Positions 29,756 through 38,180 of a DNA stretch of 38,180 nt are shown piece after piece. Position numbers and translations under genes: made by a program. The notes below the pieces were generated by a model. The model saw only the letters and a list, made by a program, of their open reading frames with translations. It made no database searches and was not told the DNA's origin. Every line of letters starts with the position of its first letter. Positions within the stretch are counted from its first letter, which is position 1. This DNA is from Candidatus Parcubacteria bacterium (GTDB lineage Bacteria; Patescibacteriota; Patescibacteriia; CAIXNZ01): positions 1-38,180 of the forward strand of contig JAPLYC010000022.1 in NCBI GenBank assembly GCA_026395755.1, read 5' to 3'.

Positions 29756-30934
29756 TTATAATGACAACAACTTGTAAATATAATTTTTGATATCCCATTC
29801 CTTTGCTCTTATTTTAGCATTTTCGGACATTTGTGTAAACTTAGCCATGTTCTCTAGGCTGTGATTAAGCTTGTTTAATAAGCTAATTTTATTTCCGGCC
29901 TCAAAAAGATAGCCGTTTACTCCTTCCTGAATCAATTCAGGCACGCCGCCGATAGCAGCGCCGATTACCGGCGTCCCGCAATTAAAACTGTCATAAATCA
30001 ATGTCGGTGAATTTTCATAGCATAAAGAAGGCAAAACCGCATAATGTATCTTTTTAAAAACCTGCTGGCTCAATAAATTAGCAGGGATATAGCCCATAAA
30101 TTCCAGCCAGTTGGCTTGTCCATATTTTTCTTTTAATGCTTTCTCGAGGCTCCCTTTGCCCACGACATACAATTTACACTGCTTGTTTCTGGCAAATTCC
30201 TCGAAAACCTTGAGCAAAAAGGTTATGCCCTTATGTTTTTCCAATTGTCCCAGGAAAAGATAGTTTATAGTCTGATCGTTAAAAACCTTTTTGTAATTAT
30301 CCGACTCCAGAATAACCGGATTGGGGATAATTAGTTCTCTTGAATATTTAAAAAAGTCGTAATTTTTATAAAAATCCAGCAGCCATTTTGAGGGCGATAT
30401 CACTATTTCAGGACTGTCAAAAAGCCACCTGGTTATTTGGGCAAACAATCGGCAATGTAATCCCTGTATTTCTTTGCCTTTAATTATTAATCCGGAAGGA
30501 TTGACCAATTGCACATCATGAAGGGTATGGATATTCTTTATTTTTAAACTTTTTATTGCCCTTAAAGTTAAATATCCCAGGCCTTTCAGATTATGGGTTA
30601 AAACCAGCTGCGGTCTTTCCAGCTGCAATATTTTTTTAACCTGAAAATATGAAGGCAAATTAAAGGTATCGATAATATGCCAAATCACCCTCTTCCAAAA
30701 TGGCTGAGAATTAATTTCCGTAAAAGAAAAAAGATTTCTCGGATAAAAGCGATAAATCTTAATGTCATCCATCTCAGTTACAAAAAATTTAGTTTTGTCT
30801 GGCTTGGCTGAAATGGTAATAACAAAAACATCATGGCCGTTTTTTTTCAGCTCTTTGACGATATTTGAGAAAACCACCTCCGCTCCCCCGCGGCGGTAAG
30901 GTTTATATAAACTATTAATAAGCGCGATTTTCAT
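29756..30934 (-). CDS. Glycosyltransferase family 4
   Basis: A 392-residue GT-B fold cytoplasmic transferase that uses a nucleotide-sugar. The N-terminal acceptor domain begins MKIALINSLYKPYRRGGAEV, the GGAE being typical of GT4. The C-terminal domain has NYLFLGQLEKHKGITFLLKV and the donor-site region VLPSLCYENSPTLIYDSFNC, where the second conserved Glu of the E-x7-E motif is Asp, then GTPVIGAAIGGVPELIQEG. The sugar and acceptor are not deducible. It is the most downstream of three glycosyltransferase genes (29756-33295) on the minus strand, each separated by 67-95 bp. No SD. Confidence 0.92.
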   Translation of the reverse strand: MKIALINSLYKPYRRGGAEVVFSNIVKELKKNGHDVFVITISAKPDKTKFFVTEMDDIKIYRFYPRNLFSFTEINSQPFWKRVIWHIIDTFNLPSYFQVKKILQLERPQLVLTHNLKGLGYLTLRAIKSLKIKNIHTLHDVQLVNPSGLIIKGKEIQGLHCRLFAQITRWLFDSPEIVISPSKWLLDFYKNYDFFKYSRELIIPNPVILESDNYKKVFNDQTINYLFLGQLEKHKGITFLLKVFEEFARNKQCKLYVVGKGSLEKALKEKYGQANWLEFMGYIPANLLSQQVFKKIHYAVLPSLCYENSPTLIYDSFNCGTPVIGAAIGGVPELIQEGVNGYLFEAGNKISLLNKLNHSLENMAKFTQMSENAKIRAKEWDIKNYIYKLLSL

Positions 30935-31029
30935 AAAAATTTATTGAGTGCTCAAACACAGATTTAACTCACCGATTACACGCAATTTAATCAGTACGAT
31001 CCGTGAAAATAAATCCTTGGCTCGCTAGC

Positions 31030-32181
31030 CTATTTAACCAATTCCTTATATAAATCCTCCAGCTGAATAATCAATTTTTGCTGACCATACATTTTCTCCA
31101 CTCTTTCCCTGGCCGCCTGGCCCATCTTTATTCTTAAATCATCGTTAAAAAGTAATTTCTTGATTTTCGCGATCATATCATCTTTATTTAACACTGCAAA
31201 ACTAAAGCCGCTGACATTATTGGCATAAACGCTGCGTACACCCGGCAAATCAGCTGTAATGACCGGCTTGGCGCAAGCCATGGCCTCAATTAAAACAATG
31301 CCAAAGGCTTCAGACCGGTCAATTGACGGCAAAATCACAGCGTCAGCCAAATTATAATATTTAGGCAAATCCTGATCAGTCGTGACGCCGGCAAACAGGA
31401 TATGGTCGATTAAACCCAAATCCAAAACCTGCTGCTGGTATTTGGATTTCAAATCACCTTCGCCTATAATTAATATTTTTATTTTTTCTGAATTTAAATC
31501 TTTATAACTATTAATTAAAAACTCCAGACCCTTAAAATAGTGGGCGCGATCCAAGCCGCCGACAAAAAGCAAAACCTTGTCATCCGGCTTGATATTAAAT
31601 TTATCTAATAGCTCCTGGTCTTTTGACGCTGGGGAAAATTTGTCCAAATTAACTCCTGGCGGAATGGCTATGAATTTTTGCGACTGTGCCGCCATTAGCC
31701 CGGCAATGTCAGAATTTTGGGCATAATCAAAGCTGGAAACAATCACCTTATCGGCGCTGGCTATAATTCTAGGCATTAAAAATTTATTATATAACCCGAA
31801 AATTATCTTTTTCAAACCCTTCCCCAGCACATCCATTTGGTAATTTATTACCAGCTTGATCTCGTCTTTTTTTTGTTTTTTCAAACGATAAATTATTTCC
31901 GCGCCGCCAAAAAAGGGGTAATGCAGATTAATCACGTCAAAATCCCGGAGCAATTTACCCAACTGCGGTAAAAACCCGGCATTGCCAAATTTAAAATATG
32001 TTTTCAGCCTAACAACCTCAAATTGGTCAAATTTTACTTCATTATCTTTATCATTATATAAAGGGGTAAAAACCGTCACCTGATGGCCTAATTTCGACAA
32101 ACCCAAAGCATAGTCATAAGCTACATTGCTGATGCCGCCTTTATAAGGTTTAAATCTGCAGACTACTTGCGCTATCTTCAT
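31030..32181 (-). CDS. Glycosyltransferase family 4
   Basis: A 383-residue GT-B transferase. Start MKIAQVVCRFKPYKGGISNV, the Gly-Gly loop of GT4. Then DVINLHYPFFGGAEIIYRLK, the hinge region KVLLFVGGLDRAHYFKGLEF and the donor-site E-x7-E motif in RSEAFGIVLIEAMACAKPVI. It is clearly distinct from the neighbouring GT4 and keeps the canonical Glu pair. It probably adds one sugar to a growing lipid-linked surface oligosaccharide on the cytoplasmic side. The start is the ATG at 32181. Confidence 0.93.
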   Translation of the reverse strand: MKIAQVVCRFKPYKGGISNVAYDYALGLSKLGHQVTVFTPLYNDKDNEVKFDQFEVVRLKTYFKFGNAGFLPQLGKLLRDFDVINLHYPFFGGAEIIYRLKKQKKDEIKLVINYQMDVLGKGLKKIIFGLYNKFLMPRIIASADKVIVSSFDYAQNSDIAGLMAAQSQKFIAIPPGVNLDKFSPASKDQELLDKFNIKPDDKVLLFVGGLDRAHYFKGLEFLINSYKDLNSEKIKILIIGEGDLKSKYQQQVLDLGLIDHILFAGVTTDQDLPKYYNLADAVILPSIDRSEAFGIVLIEAMACAKPVITADLPGVRSVYANNVSGFSFAVLNKDDMIAKIKKLLFNDDLRIKMGQAARERVEKMYGQQKLIIQLEDLYKELVK

Positions 32182-32248
32182 AGGATACTAATTTACTAAT
32201 AAGCTACTAATCTACTAATTTTATGACTTATTCGTAGCATTAATAGCA

Positions 32249-33295
32249 TCACCAGATTATCAAATGCCTTATTATTTGCCAATAGGCATTAAAAACCGGA
32301 TTGGCAATGTATTTTAAAACCCAATTATCAATCTCCTGAAACTCAATCTTCCCCGTAAATAAATTAGCTATTTCCGCATCCCCAATTACCCTTTTTGCCG
32401 TCTTTTCCCGTCTTTCCCCTAATATTTTATGCCAATTATTTAAACTTAAAAAATACCCGTAGACTTTCAATTTCTCCCGCCAAAATCCTGACTTAATAGA
32501 AAAAATAAATAAGCCCGATTCCATGGCCAGCAAAGCCGGTAAAACGAGAATCAGGGTCCCCAATTTATAATTTTCCAGAAGGCAAATAAACCGGTTGCGT
32601 TCCATAAAATAATACTTTTTTATGCTTTTAGAAAATTCATATTTGTGATATACAACAGCGCCGGGAGCAAGCATTATTTTATAGCCGGCCATTCTCATGC
32701 GCCAGCCCAGGTCCAAATCCTCATGATACATAAAAAAATCAGCCGCAAACAAGCCGATTTTTTCCAAAACTTCTTTTTTTATTAAAACAGCGGCACCGCT
32801 GGCATAGGCAATTTCTTTCGGCTCCAAATTGCCGTCAAATTCCTGATAGCCGCCGCCGGAAAAACCAAAACCAAGATAATGGATGGAATTTCCCAGGGAA
32901 TTTATTTTATCTTGATCAGGATGGAGCATTAAGCGCGGCTGAACCGCGGCAATTTGCGGGTCTGTTTCCGCCAGCTGAATTAATTTGGTTAAAATATCTT
33001 TTTCGGAAATCGTATCCTGGTTAATTAAAAACAAATAATCAAAATTTTCCGCTAATGCTCTGGCCATGCCGACATTATTACCCGCTGCAAACCCCAAATT
33101 TTCATTATTTTTGATGAATTCAAGACTTGGAAAAGAATTTTGCGCATATGCTAGGGAATCATCAGTCGAAGCATTGTCCACAAAAATAATTTTATAATCA
33201 TCCTGGGGATAATCCAAATTACACAAACTGGCCAGACAATCTGGCAGGTATTTTTTGCCGTTATAATTTACTAAAATGATGGCCACGCGCTTCAT
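32249..33295 (-). CDS. Glycosyltransferase family 2 (rhamnosyltransferase-like)
   Basis: A 348-residue GT-A transferase. VAIILVNYNGKKYLPDCLAS is the start motif, VDNASTDDS the nucleotide-binding Asp region, and LINQDTIS occupies the DxD position (NQD, as in WbbL-type rhamnosyltransferases). The FMYHEDLDLGWRMRMAGYKI motif holds the catalytic ED and WR. A hydrophobic segment near residues 245-265 (GTLILVLPALLAMESGLFIF) suggests membrane association. Resemblance to the rhamnosyltransferase group fits the dTDP-rhamnose genes elsewhere in the window, although rmlD is broken. Substrate assignment is inference. Confidence 0.92.
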   Translation of the reverse strand: MKRVAIILVNYNGKKYLPDCLASLCNLDYPQDDYKIIFVDNASTDDSLAYAQNSFPSLEFIKNNENLGFAAGNNVGMARALAENFDYLFLINQDTISEKDILTKLIQLAETDPQIAAVQPRLMLHPDQDKINSLGNSIHYLGFGFSGGGYQEFDGNLEPKEIAYASGAAVLIKKEVLEKIGLFAADFFMYHEDLDLGWRMRMAGYKIMLAPGAVVYHKYEFSKSIKKYYFMERNRFICLLENYKLGTLILVLPALLAMESGLFIFSIKSGFWREKLKVYGYFLSLNNWHKILGERREKTAKRVIGDAEIANLFTGKIEFQEIDNWVLKYIANPVFNAYWQIIRHLIIW

Positions 33296-33349
33296 AGTGT
33301 CTTTATTCTAAAATCTCCCCCTGCTAAGGGAGAGATAGAAGGGCATTAT

Positions 33350-34381
33350 TTAATCTTTTACGATTTGAGTGTTATTCCAATTAACCATGACGCGATGCGC
33401 CTTGCCATAAAGGACTGTTTCTTCCAGCCCCTTTTTCAGCGTCATAATCGGAAACCATTGCAGCCTTTCCTTAGCCTGAGTGATGTCCGGAATACCTAAT
33501 TTTGTCATAAATAAAAGTGAATCAGCATAATGTATTTCGGATTTGGAATTGGTCATTTTGATTATTTCTTGAGCAATGTCTGAAACTTTATGTTCTTCAG
33601 GGCTGCCAATATTATAAGGACCGGCTTCGGCAGACGCCATCATTTTCGTACTGGCATCAATAACATCACTAATATAACATAATGTAGTGGTGAAATTTGC
33701 ATCTCCATAAATAACTAAAGGCTGATTGTCTAAAGCAGCGACAATGAAATCAGGAATCATATGCCCCACAAAAAGCGGCATGCGCGGGCCATAAGTGGTA
33801 AAGAGTCTTAAAATTTTAGCATCCAGATTATAATGCTGACGGTAAGTATAAACTAAAGTCTCGGCAAAACGCTTACCTTCATCATAACAGGCTCTGGGAG
33901 TCAAAGGAGATAAAGGATAATATTTACCTTCAGTCATGGTCGGCTCCTGGTCATTACGCGGGCCATAAACAACTGAAGATGAAAAATGTAAAATTTTTGC
34001 TTTATATTTAACGGCAAGATCCAAAGCTCTGATCGTGCCGATTGAATTGGTATGGGCGGAAAGAATAATATTTTTGGTAAAATCTATGGGCGAAGTGGGG
34101 CAGGCTAAATTATAAATCTCCTGAATGCCCTGAAATTTTATCTGAAACCTTTCAAGCTCCTTATATTTCTCCAGATTAACCAGACTATTAACATCGTCAT
34201 TTATAAAAACAAAATTCTCATTTTGCAACAAATGATCGATATTTTCCCGGCTGCCTGAAACAAAATTATCAACGCAGATAACCTGGTTGTCCTTAACTAA
34301 TTTATCGCAAATATGCGAGCCGATAAATCCGGCGCCGCCTAAGACTAAAATGTTTTTCTTTTCAAATGCTGATTTGGACAT
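33350..34381 (-). CDS. NAD-dependent sugar-nucleotide epimerase/decarboxylase, UXS-like
   Basis: A 343-residue extended SDR enzyme. NAD-binding GGAGFIGSHICDKL near residue 15. Then IYNLACPTSPIDF, close to the YHLACPASP motif of UDP-glucuronate decarboxylase, and HFSSSVVYGPRND. The catalytic Tyr and Lys are in RACYDEGKRFAE, followed by RLFTTYGPRMP. This set favours UDP-xylose synthase (removal of CO2 from UDP-glucuronate) over a simple 4-epimerase, but no UDP-glucose dehydrogenase is in view, so the substrate source is unknown. It lies 54 bp upstream of the GT2 gene and is the first gene after the GtrA terminator, so it probably heads the glycosyltransferase operon. Confidence 0.87.
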   Translation of the reverse strand: MSKSAFEKKNILVLGGAGFIGSHICDKLVKDNQVICVDNFVSGSRENIDHLLQNENFVFINDDVNSLVNLEKYKELERFQIKFQGIQEIYNLACPTSPIDFTKNIILSAHTNSIGTIRALDLAVKYKAKILHFSSSVVYGPRNDQEPTMTEGKYYPLSPLTPRACYDEGKRFAETLVYTYRQHYNLDAKILRLFTTYGPRMPLFVGHMIPDFIVAALDNQPLVIYGDANFTTTLCYISDVIDASTKMMASAEAGPYNIGSPEEHKVSDIAQEIIKMTNSKSEIHYADSLLFMTKLGIPDITQAKERLQWFPIMTLKKGLEETVLYGKAHRVMVNWNNTQIVKD

Positions 34382-34452
34382 ATCAATGAAAATTATTTAT
34401 AAAATAGCGATAATAATACTAATCGCTTAATTTAATTTTAGCAAAATGTTCT

Positions 34453-34480
34453 ATAAAAAGAAAGCCCTGATTATTGGGCT
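34453..34480 (-). terminator. Intrinsic terminator downstream of gtrA-like gene
   Basis: On the minus strand AGCCC (34476-34480) and GGGCT (34463-34467) form a short stem around an 8-nt loop, followed by TTTCTTTTT. It separates the GtrA gene from the UXS-like gene. Confidence 0.6.
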
Positions 34481-34525
34481 AACCTTAGACAAGATATGAT
34501 TACCGAAAGAATGTTTTAACCGCGA

Positions 34526-34924
34526 TTAACGGAAAGTCCACAATTTATTTGCTCCAAAATTCCAAAACATGCCGACTGCCACTGCCACCAGCTTAGCCGC
34601 CAGATCATCTATATGCGCAAAATGAACCAGGCCAAAGACAATACCGTTATTCAATAAAAAATAAACGATATTGACCAGCGTGAATTTAATAAATTGAATT
34701 TTATGATTATTGTCCCTGTTTTTAAAGGTCCAGTATTTATTAAAAATAAAACTGCTAGACATGGCAATAAAAACCGAGATTAAATTTGCGCCCCAAAAAG
34801 GCAGACCGATGATACGGCTGAGAAATAAATAAACCAGAAAATCAATCAGCGTATTGATTAAACCGACAAGGCAAAACTTGATAAATTGCCTGAAAGTTTG
34901 ATGCTGCCAAATCTTTGTAAGCAT
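34526..34924 (-). CDS. GtrA family membrane protein
   Basis: A 132-residue protein with four transmembrane helices (about residues 14-36, 42-60, 80-100 and 105-127). It shows the GtrA signature: FIKFCLVGLINTLIDFLVYL at the start, then NKYWTFKNRD after helix 2 and NKLWTFR at the C-terminus, two copies of the N-K-x-W-T-F motif. GtrA proteins are thought to flip polyprenyl-linked sugars across the membrane, which fits the GT-C and GT4 genes nearby. The start follows the subtilase stop by 31 bp. Confidence 0.93.
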   Translation of the reverse strand: MLTKIWQHQTFRQFIKFCLVGLINTLIDFLVYLFLSRIIGLPFWGANLISVFIAMSSSFIFNKYWTFKNRDNNHKIQFIKFTLVNIVYFLLNNGIVFGLVHFAHIDDLAAKLVAVAVGMFWNFGANKLWTFR

Positions 34925-34955
34925 AATTTAATCTCCCATCCCTCCCCTAAAAGAC

Positions 34956-36527
34956 TTATAACCCCTTATCATAATCAATGGATACTACGGCATTTTTTTC
35001 CTGCACCGGATCATATTCTCCGCTGGCCGAAATCGGATCTCCCATTTTATAATTGGTAAAGAAGCCGTCACTAATATCTATAATTTGAGACTGCCAACTT
35101 GCGCCATATAAAAGATTTGCCACGGCTTCACTGTTTAACCAACGCAATGTTCCGCCTCTGGCCACGGCATAGACCTTGGGATCAGTGGTAATTTTGACCA
35201 AACTGCCCGGGCGATATGTAACAATTCCGCCTAATGGATAAACCGACAATTCACTGTCTGTATATGTTTTAACGCCGGTGAAATTGCTGTACCAGCTTGA
35301 ATAAGTATTGGCATCCAAAAAAGAATAACGCTTACCATTGGCAGCGATATAATAGATAGTATTATTTGACCCTTTAGCCAGCTTATTGGCAGATAGGCTT
35401 AAACTCTGAAAAATCTTATTCGGGTCTAAAAGACCATTGCCTAATTTACCGACAAAACCAGGATTTGTAAAGTCAATATTATCCGCATTATTTAAAATAA
35501 TATTTTTAATCTGCGTATTGGTCAGGCTGGAATTGGCTGATTTTATTAAAGCGGCTATGCCCGAGACAACCGGAGCGGACAAAGAAGTTCCGGAAAAATT
35601 TCCCTCATAATACAGGCTAAATTCCGGCACATTCTCACTATTTACCACGGCGCCGAAAAAATCCTTGCCCGGGGCGACAATATCCACGCAATTTGACCCG
35701 TAATTGGAAAAAGGAGCCAGTTTATTATTTTGATCGCTGGCAGCCACCCCAATAATTATATCCTCGCCGTCTTGAGCCTTATGGCAGACAGGATACATCG
35801 GATTCAGGTCAAGATTAGTCGAATTGCCCTGGAAATCTTCATTACCGGCAGCAGCCACCAAAACCAGTCCGGCATCATATGCTCTTTCTAATGCCAATTC
35901 CAAGGCCGAATCAAAAGTATCACCGACAAAGCTAAAATTTATAATATTTGCCCCGTTATTAACGGCATAATCAATTGCGCGGATCACATCGGCCGTATTG
36001 CCGCTGCCATTTTCATTTAAAACACGTAGCGGCATTATTTTACTGTGCCAGGAAATACCGGTGATTCCCAAATTATTATTGCCGACAGCGGCTGCCACGC
36101 CGCTGATCATGGTGCCGTGGTAAACCGCTTCAGCGACGCAGGTTTGCCGCTCAACGCAATTATTGTCAAACTTTGGCGAAGGATCATTATTATCTTCCAC
36201 AAAATCCCAGCCGCTAATATCATCAACATAACCGTTTTTGTCATTATCAATGCCGTCACCCAAGATTTCGTCCTGATTAATCCAAATATTGTCATGTAAA
36301 TCCGGGTGAGAAACTTCAATCCCGGAATCGATAATCGCGATTACCACTTCTGACTTGCCGCTTTCTAAAACCCAGACATTGGGCATTTGCAAATCAGCAA
36401 GATACCACTGCCGGCTATAAGCAGGATCATCTGGCACCAGTCCCGCGGCCAAACAAAAATTAGCCGAAACCAAAAGTCCGGCCACAATGCCAATTGTAAA
36501 TATTTTTCGCAAATTATCTAAAGACAT
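34956..36527 (-). CDS. Secreted subtilisin-like (S8) serine protease with surface C-terminal module
   Basis: A 523-residue protein with a signal peptide (residues 1-28, cleavage near CLAAG). The catalytic triad is complete: Asp67 in IIDSGIEVSHPDL, His137 in YHGTMISGVAA and Ser315 in SGTSLSAPVVSG. The oxyanion Asn229 is in AAAGNE. A calcium-type insert DGIDNDKNGYVDD lies at ~91-103. After the protease ends (~375), a ~115-residue module follows (389-499: YYIAANGKRYSFLDANTYSSW and on through LVKITTDPKVYAVARGGTLRW). This module also occurs at the end of the adjacent protein. There is no clear pro-domain, so the enzyme may be short-prodomain or surface-bound. It probably processes surface proteins or external peptides for scavenging. 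Confidence 0.95.
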   Translation of the reverse strand: MSLDNLRKIFTIGIVAGLLVSANFCLAAGLVPDDPAYSRQWYLADLQMPNVWVLESGKSEVVIAIIDSGIEVSHPDLHDNIWINQDEILGDGIDNDKNGYVDDISGWDFVEDNNDPSPKFDNNCVERQTCVAEAVYHGTMISGVAAAVGNNNLGITGISWHSKIMPLRVLNENGSGNTADVIRAIDYAVNNGANIINFSFVGDTFDSALELALERAYDAGLVLVAAAGNEDFQGNSTNLDLNPMYPVCHKAQDGEDIIIGVAASDQNNKLAPFSNYGSNCVDIVAPGKDFFGAVVNSENVPEFSLYYEGNFSGTSLSAPVVSGIAALIKSANSSLTNTQIKNIILNNADNIDFTNPGFVGKLGNGLLDPNKIFQSLSLSANKLAKGSNNTIYYIAANGKRYSFLDANTYSSWYSNFTGVKTYTDSELSVYPLGGIVTYRPGSLVKITTDPKVYAVARGGTLRWLNSEAVANLLYGASWQSQIIDISDGFFTNYKMGDPISASGEYDPVQEKNAVVSIDYDKGL

Positions 36528-36539
36528 TTATAATAAAAA

Positions 36540-36630
36540 CTCGTATATCGTTTTCCGTACAGCGACATACGTTTCGTTAATCGTTTAACGTCTGACGAAA
36601 CGTAACTCGATACCGTAAAACGAAAAACGA
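36540..36630. repeat. Spacer of CGTTTCGTTAATCG-like inverted words
   Basis: ACGTTTCGT (36569-36577) is repeated inverted as ACGAAACGT (36595-36603). The flanks ATCGTTTTCCGTAC and TACCGTAAAACGAAAAACGA are related words. No promoter or terminator is clear. The loop between the arms would be too long for a classic terminator. Confidence 0.55.
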
Positions 36631-36632
36631 AA

Positions 36633-38180
36633 TTACTTACAAATTCCCGCGTCAATCCTCGTGGCCGCAGCACTCACGCTCTGTAAATTATAATCGGTCA
36701 AAGTTTCAATCGGCGTCCCCATTTTATAATTGGTAAAGAAGGAATCAGCCACATCATTGATTTTTGTGGCCCAGTTAGCGCCATAAAGGCTTACAGCCAA
36801 ATTTGCAGTCGAGATCCAGCGCAAAGTACCGCCGGCATCAACGGCATAAACCTTGGGATCAGTGGTAATTTTCACCAGCCTGGCTCCTGGCTTAAAAGTA
36901 ACATTGCCGCCAATCATGATGGAGGCCAATTGCGCGTCAGTAATACTCTTGACGTTTTTAAAATCGCTATACCAGCTCAGATACGCGTCTTGGTTGGGAA
37001 AAACATATCTTTTACCGTTGCAGGCATAAAAATAAATCGCGGGAGTGGAAGCCTTGATTAAATCACCGGCAGTAATTCCCAGGGTCATTGTTTCAGGCGT
37101 AACCACATTAACCGTCAAACTTGCCAATATTAGATTATCAACTTTAATAATAATAGGATTGGAACCGATAACAGTTGACCGGGCTTCAAAAATAATTTTA
37201 CCCGTACTGTCAGAATTACTATTGGCCAATGAAATTATCATATTTGGCGCTTCCACTGTAATTTGGCGGCTAATTATCGGCAGATTATTAGTATCTTTAA
37301 GCATTACCGTGACTGTGGCCTTATCCAGACCATCATTTTTAATCGTTGTTTTATCACTGCTGGCTGTTGAATTGGTTAAAGACAAAGCCTGCTGACTGAC
37401 AGTAACGTTTAGCGCGACATTCGAAGTATTATTGCCGTTACCGTCACGTCCCTGAATGCTGACAGTATGGCTGCCGTCGGTAATATTTTGCCAGTCATAA
37501 CTCCAGGTATAATTAACCGTATCAAAATTATCAATAATATTTATGGGCTGATCGTCAATATACAAAGCTAATTCCTTAAAATAAGTATTACCTTGATCGC
37601 GCGCCATGCCCTGAATAACAAAATGACTGTTATTTATCACTGCTCCTTCGGCCAAATTAGTTATTACCAATTTTGGCCCAATCGCGTCAACGCTATAAAT
37701 GGAAACAACCTGAGAATTAGCATTGGTAACATTGGCATCAGTCGGTCCATTATTCCCTGAATCCATGAAGATGCCCAAGTCGCCCACATCAAAACTACCA
37801 TTGGCATTATTATCGGTTAAAATCGGGATTTGCATCTGGATAGTTCCGCCGGTACTTAAACTGCTGTATGTTTCTACGGAAATAAAAAATTTCTGGCTAT
37901 CAGTGATTTTTTCCGATAAATTTTCAATATACCAGCTTGTAGTTGTAGCAGTATAAATCAAATTACCTATTTTTCGGTCAACGCCCATACCCTGAAAACC
38001 TACTGGGCCCGCGTCTGCCCACAAAATTAAATTGTTTATCTGTTTTAAATAACTAGCAGTACCTAAATTTTTTAAACCCAAAGCTTTCAAGGTATCTGTT
38101 TTCGTGGTTAGAATACTGAAATCCATAACCAGATTATCAAATGTACCGCGATAAAAAGTAACATAAGGCGCATCCAGATT
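36633..38180 (-). CDS. Secreted Ig-like surface protein with the same C-terminal module, N-terminus beyond the window
   Basis: The frame is open to the right edge (the residues before the internal Met are NLDAPYVTFYRGTFDNLV), so the real start lies outside; 516 residues are visible. The order is: a beta-rich region with a Ca-binding-like TDNNANGSFDVGDLG; a Bacterial-Ig-like domain (PKLVITNLAEGAVINNSHFV, then DGSHTVSIQGRDGNGN); an invasin-type Big_1 domain (KATVTVMLKDTNNLPIISRQ, then SDSTGKIIFEA); and the C-terminal module (last ~137 residues: YFYACNGKRYVFPNQDAYL and on to FFTNYKMGTPIE) shared with the subtilase. Probably a cell-surface adhesin or structural protein, possibly the substrate or partner of the neighbouring protease. 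Confidence 0.85.
   Translation of the reverse strand, partial: NLDAPYVTFYRGTFDNLVMDFSILTTKTDTLKALGLKNLGTASYLKQINNLILWADAGPVGFQGMGVDRKIGNLIYTATTTSWYIENLSEKITDSQKFFISVETYSSLSTGGTIQMQIPILTDNNANGSFDVGDLGIFMDSGNNGPTDANVTNANSQVVSIYSVDAIGPKLVITNLAEGAVINNSHFVIQGMARDQGNTYFKELALYIDDQPINIIDNFDTVNYTWSYDWQNITDGSHTVSIQGRDGNGNNTSNVALNVTVSQQALSLTNSTASSDKTTIKNDGLDKATVTVMLKDTNNLPIISRQITVEAPNMIISLANSNSDSTGKIIFEARSTVIGSNPIIIKVDNLILASLTVNVVTPETMTLGITAGDLIKASTPAIYFYACNGKRYVFPNQDAYLSWYSDFKNVKSITDAQLASIMIGGNVTFKPGARLVKITTDPKVYAVDAGGTLRWISTANLAVSLYGANWATKINDVADSFFTNYKMGTPIETLTDYNLQSVSAAATRIDAGICK

Noticed and set aside
14284-36630. Possible CRISPR array or tRNA among the many palindromes
   Set aside because: No regularly spaced identical repeats with unique spacers and no cloverleaf with anticodon and T-loop were found; the palindromes are isolated or in inverted pairs.

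Overview
The window looks like a stretch of chromosome from a small-genome bacterium of the Patescibacteria (Candidate Phyla Radiation), most likely of the Parcubacteria type. This is an inference from style, not from a marker-gene phylogeny. The signs are: moderate-to-low GC, the standard code (TGA is a stop, for example at 9369 and 18260), many genes without a Shine-Dalgarno (SD) sequence, many small orphan proteins, a surface-protein C-terminal module I associate with this group, and intergenic spacers full of REP-like palindromes and AT-rich low-complexity blocks. No rRNA, tRNA or CRISPR array was seen.

Region 1-5.7 kb (minus strand) carries the 5' part of pyrG, rplI, and an apparent operon of four genes. 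The operon holds a free-standing PEP-synthase-type ATP-binding protein, two different proteins that each end in a PEP-synthase-type phosphohistidine domain, and a small unknown protein. No PEP/pyruvate barrel is present. This is the most attractive candidate for an undescribed system.

Region 5.7-9.4 kb holds two plus-strand genes for exported or lipoprotein-like proteins. Each has a strong SD and its own terminator, and the second is strikingly GC-rich. A coiled-coil gene with an attenuator-like leader lies between them. Region 9.4-13.5 kb holds an S41 protease, murA and a PEGA-domain membrane protein.

Region 13.5-24.3 kb mixes sugar-nucleotide genes (two nucleotidyltransferases, a broken rmlD, rmlB, an RmlC-like cupin) with a cluster of very small proteins under near-consensus promoters, a VanZ-like protein, ArfB, a HIT protein, a GNAT acetyltransferase and a REP-associated transposase (RAYT). 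REPIN-like inverted palindrome pairs sit nearby at 15.4 and 20.4 kb, and another type at 4.7 kb.

Region 24.3-38.2 kb encodes cell-surface functions: two divergent polytopic membrane proteins (one GT39-like), a FecR/fibronectin protein, two GT4 and one GT2 glycosyltransferases, a UDP-glucuronate-decarboxylase-like enzyme, a GtrA protein, a secreted subtilase and a partial secreted Ig-like protein. The last two share a C-terminal module. Overall the locus makes activated sugars, assembles and exports a surface glycan, and displays surface proteins, and it is dotted with mobile palindromes.
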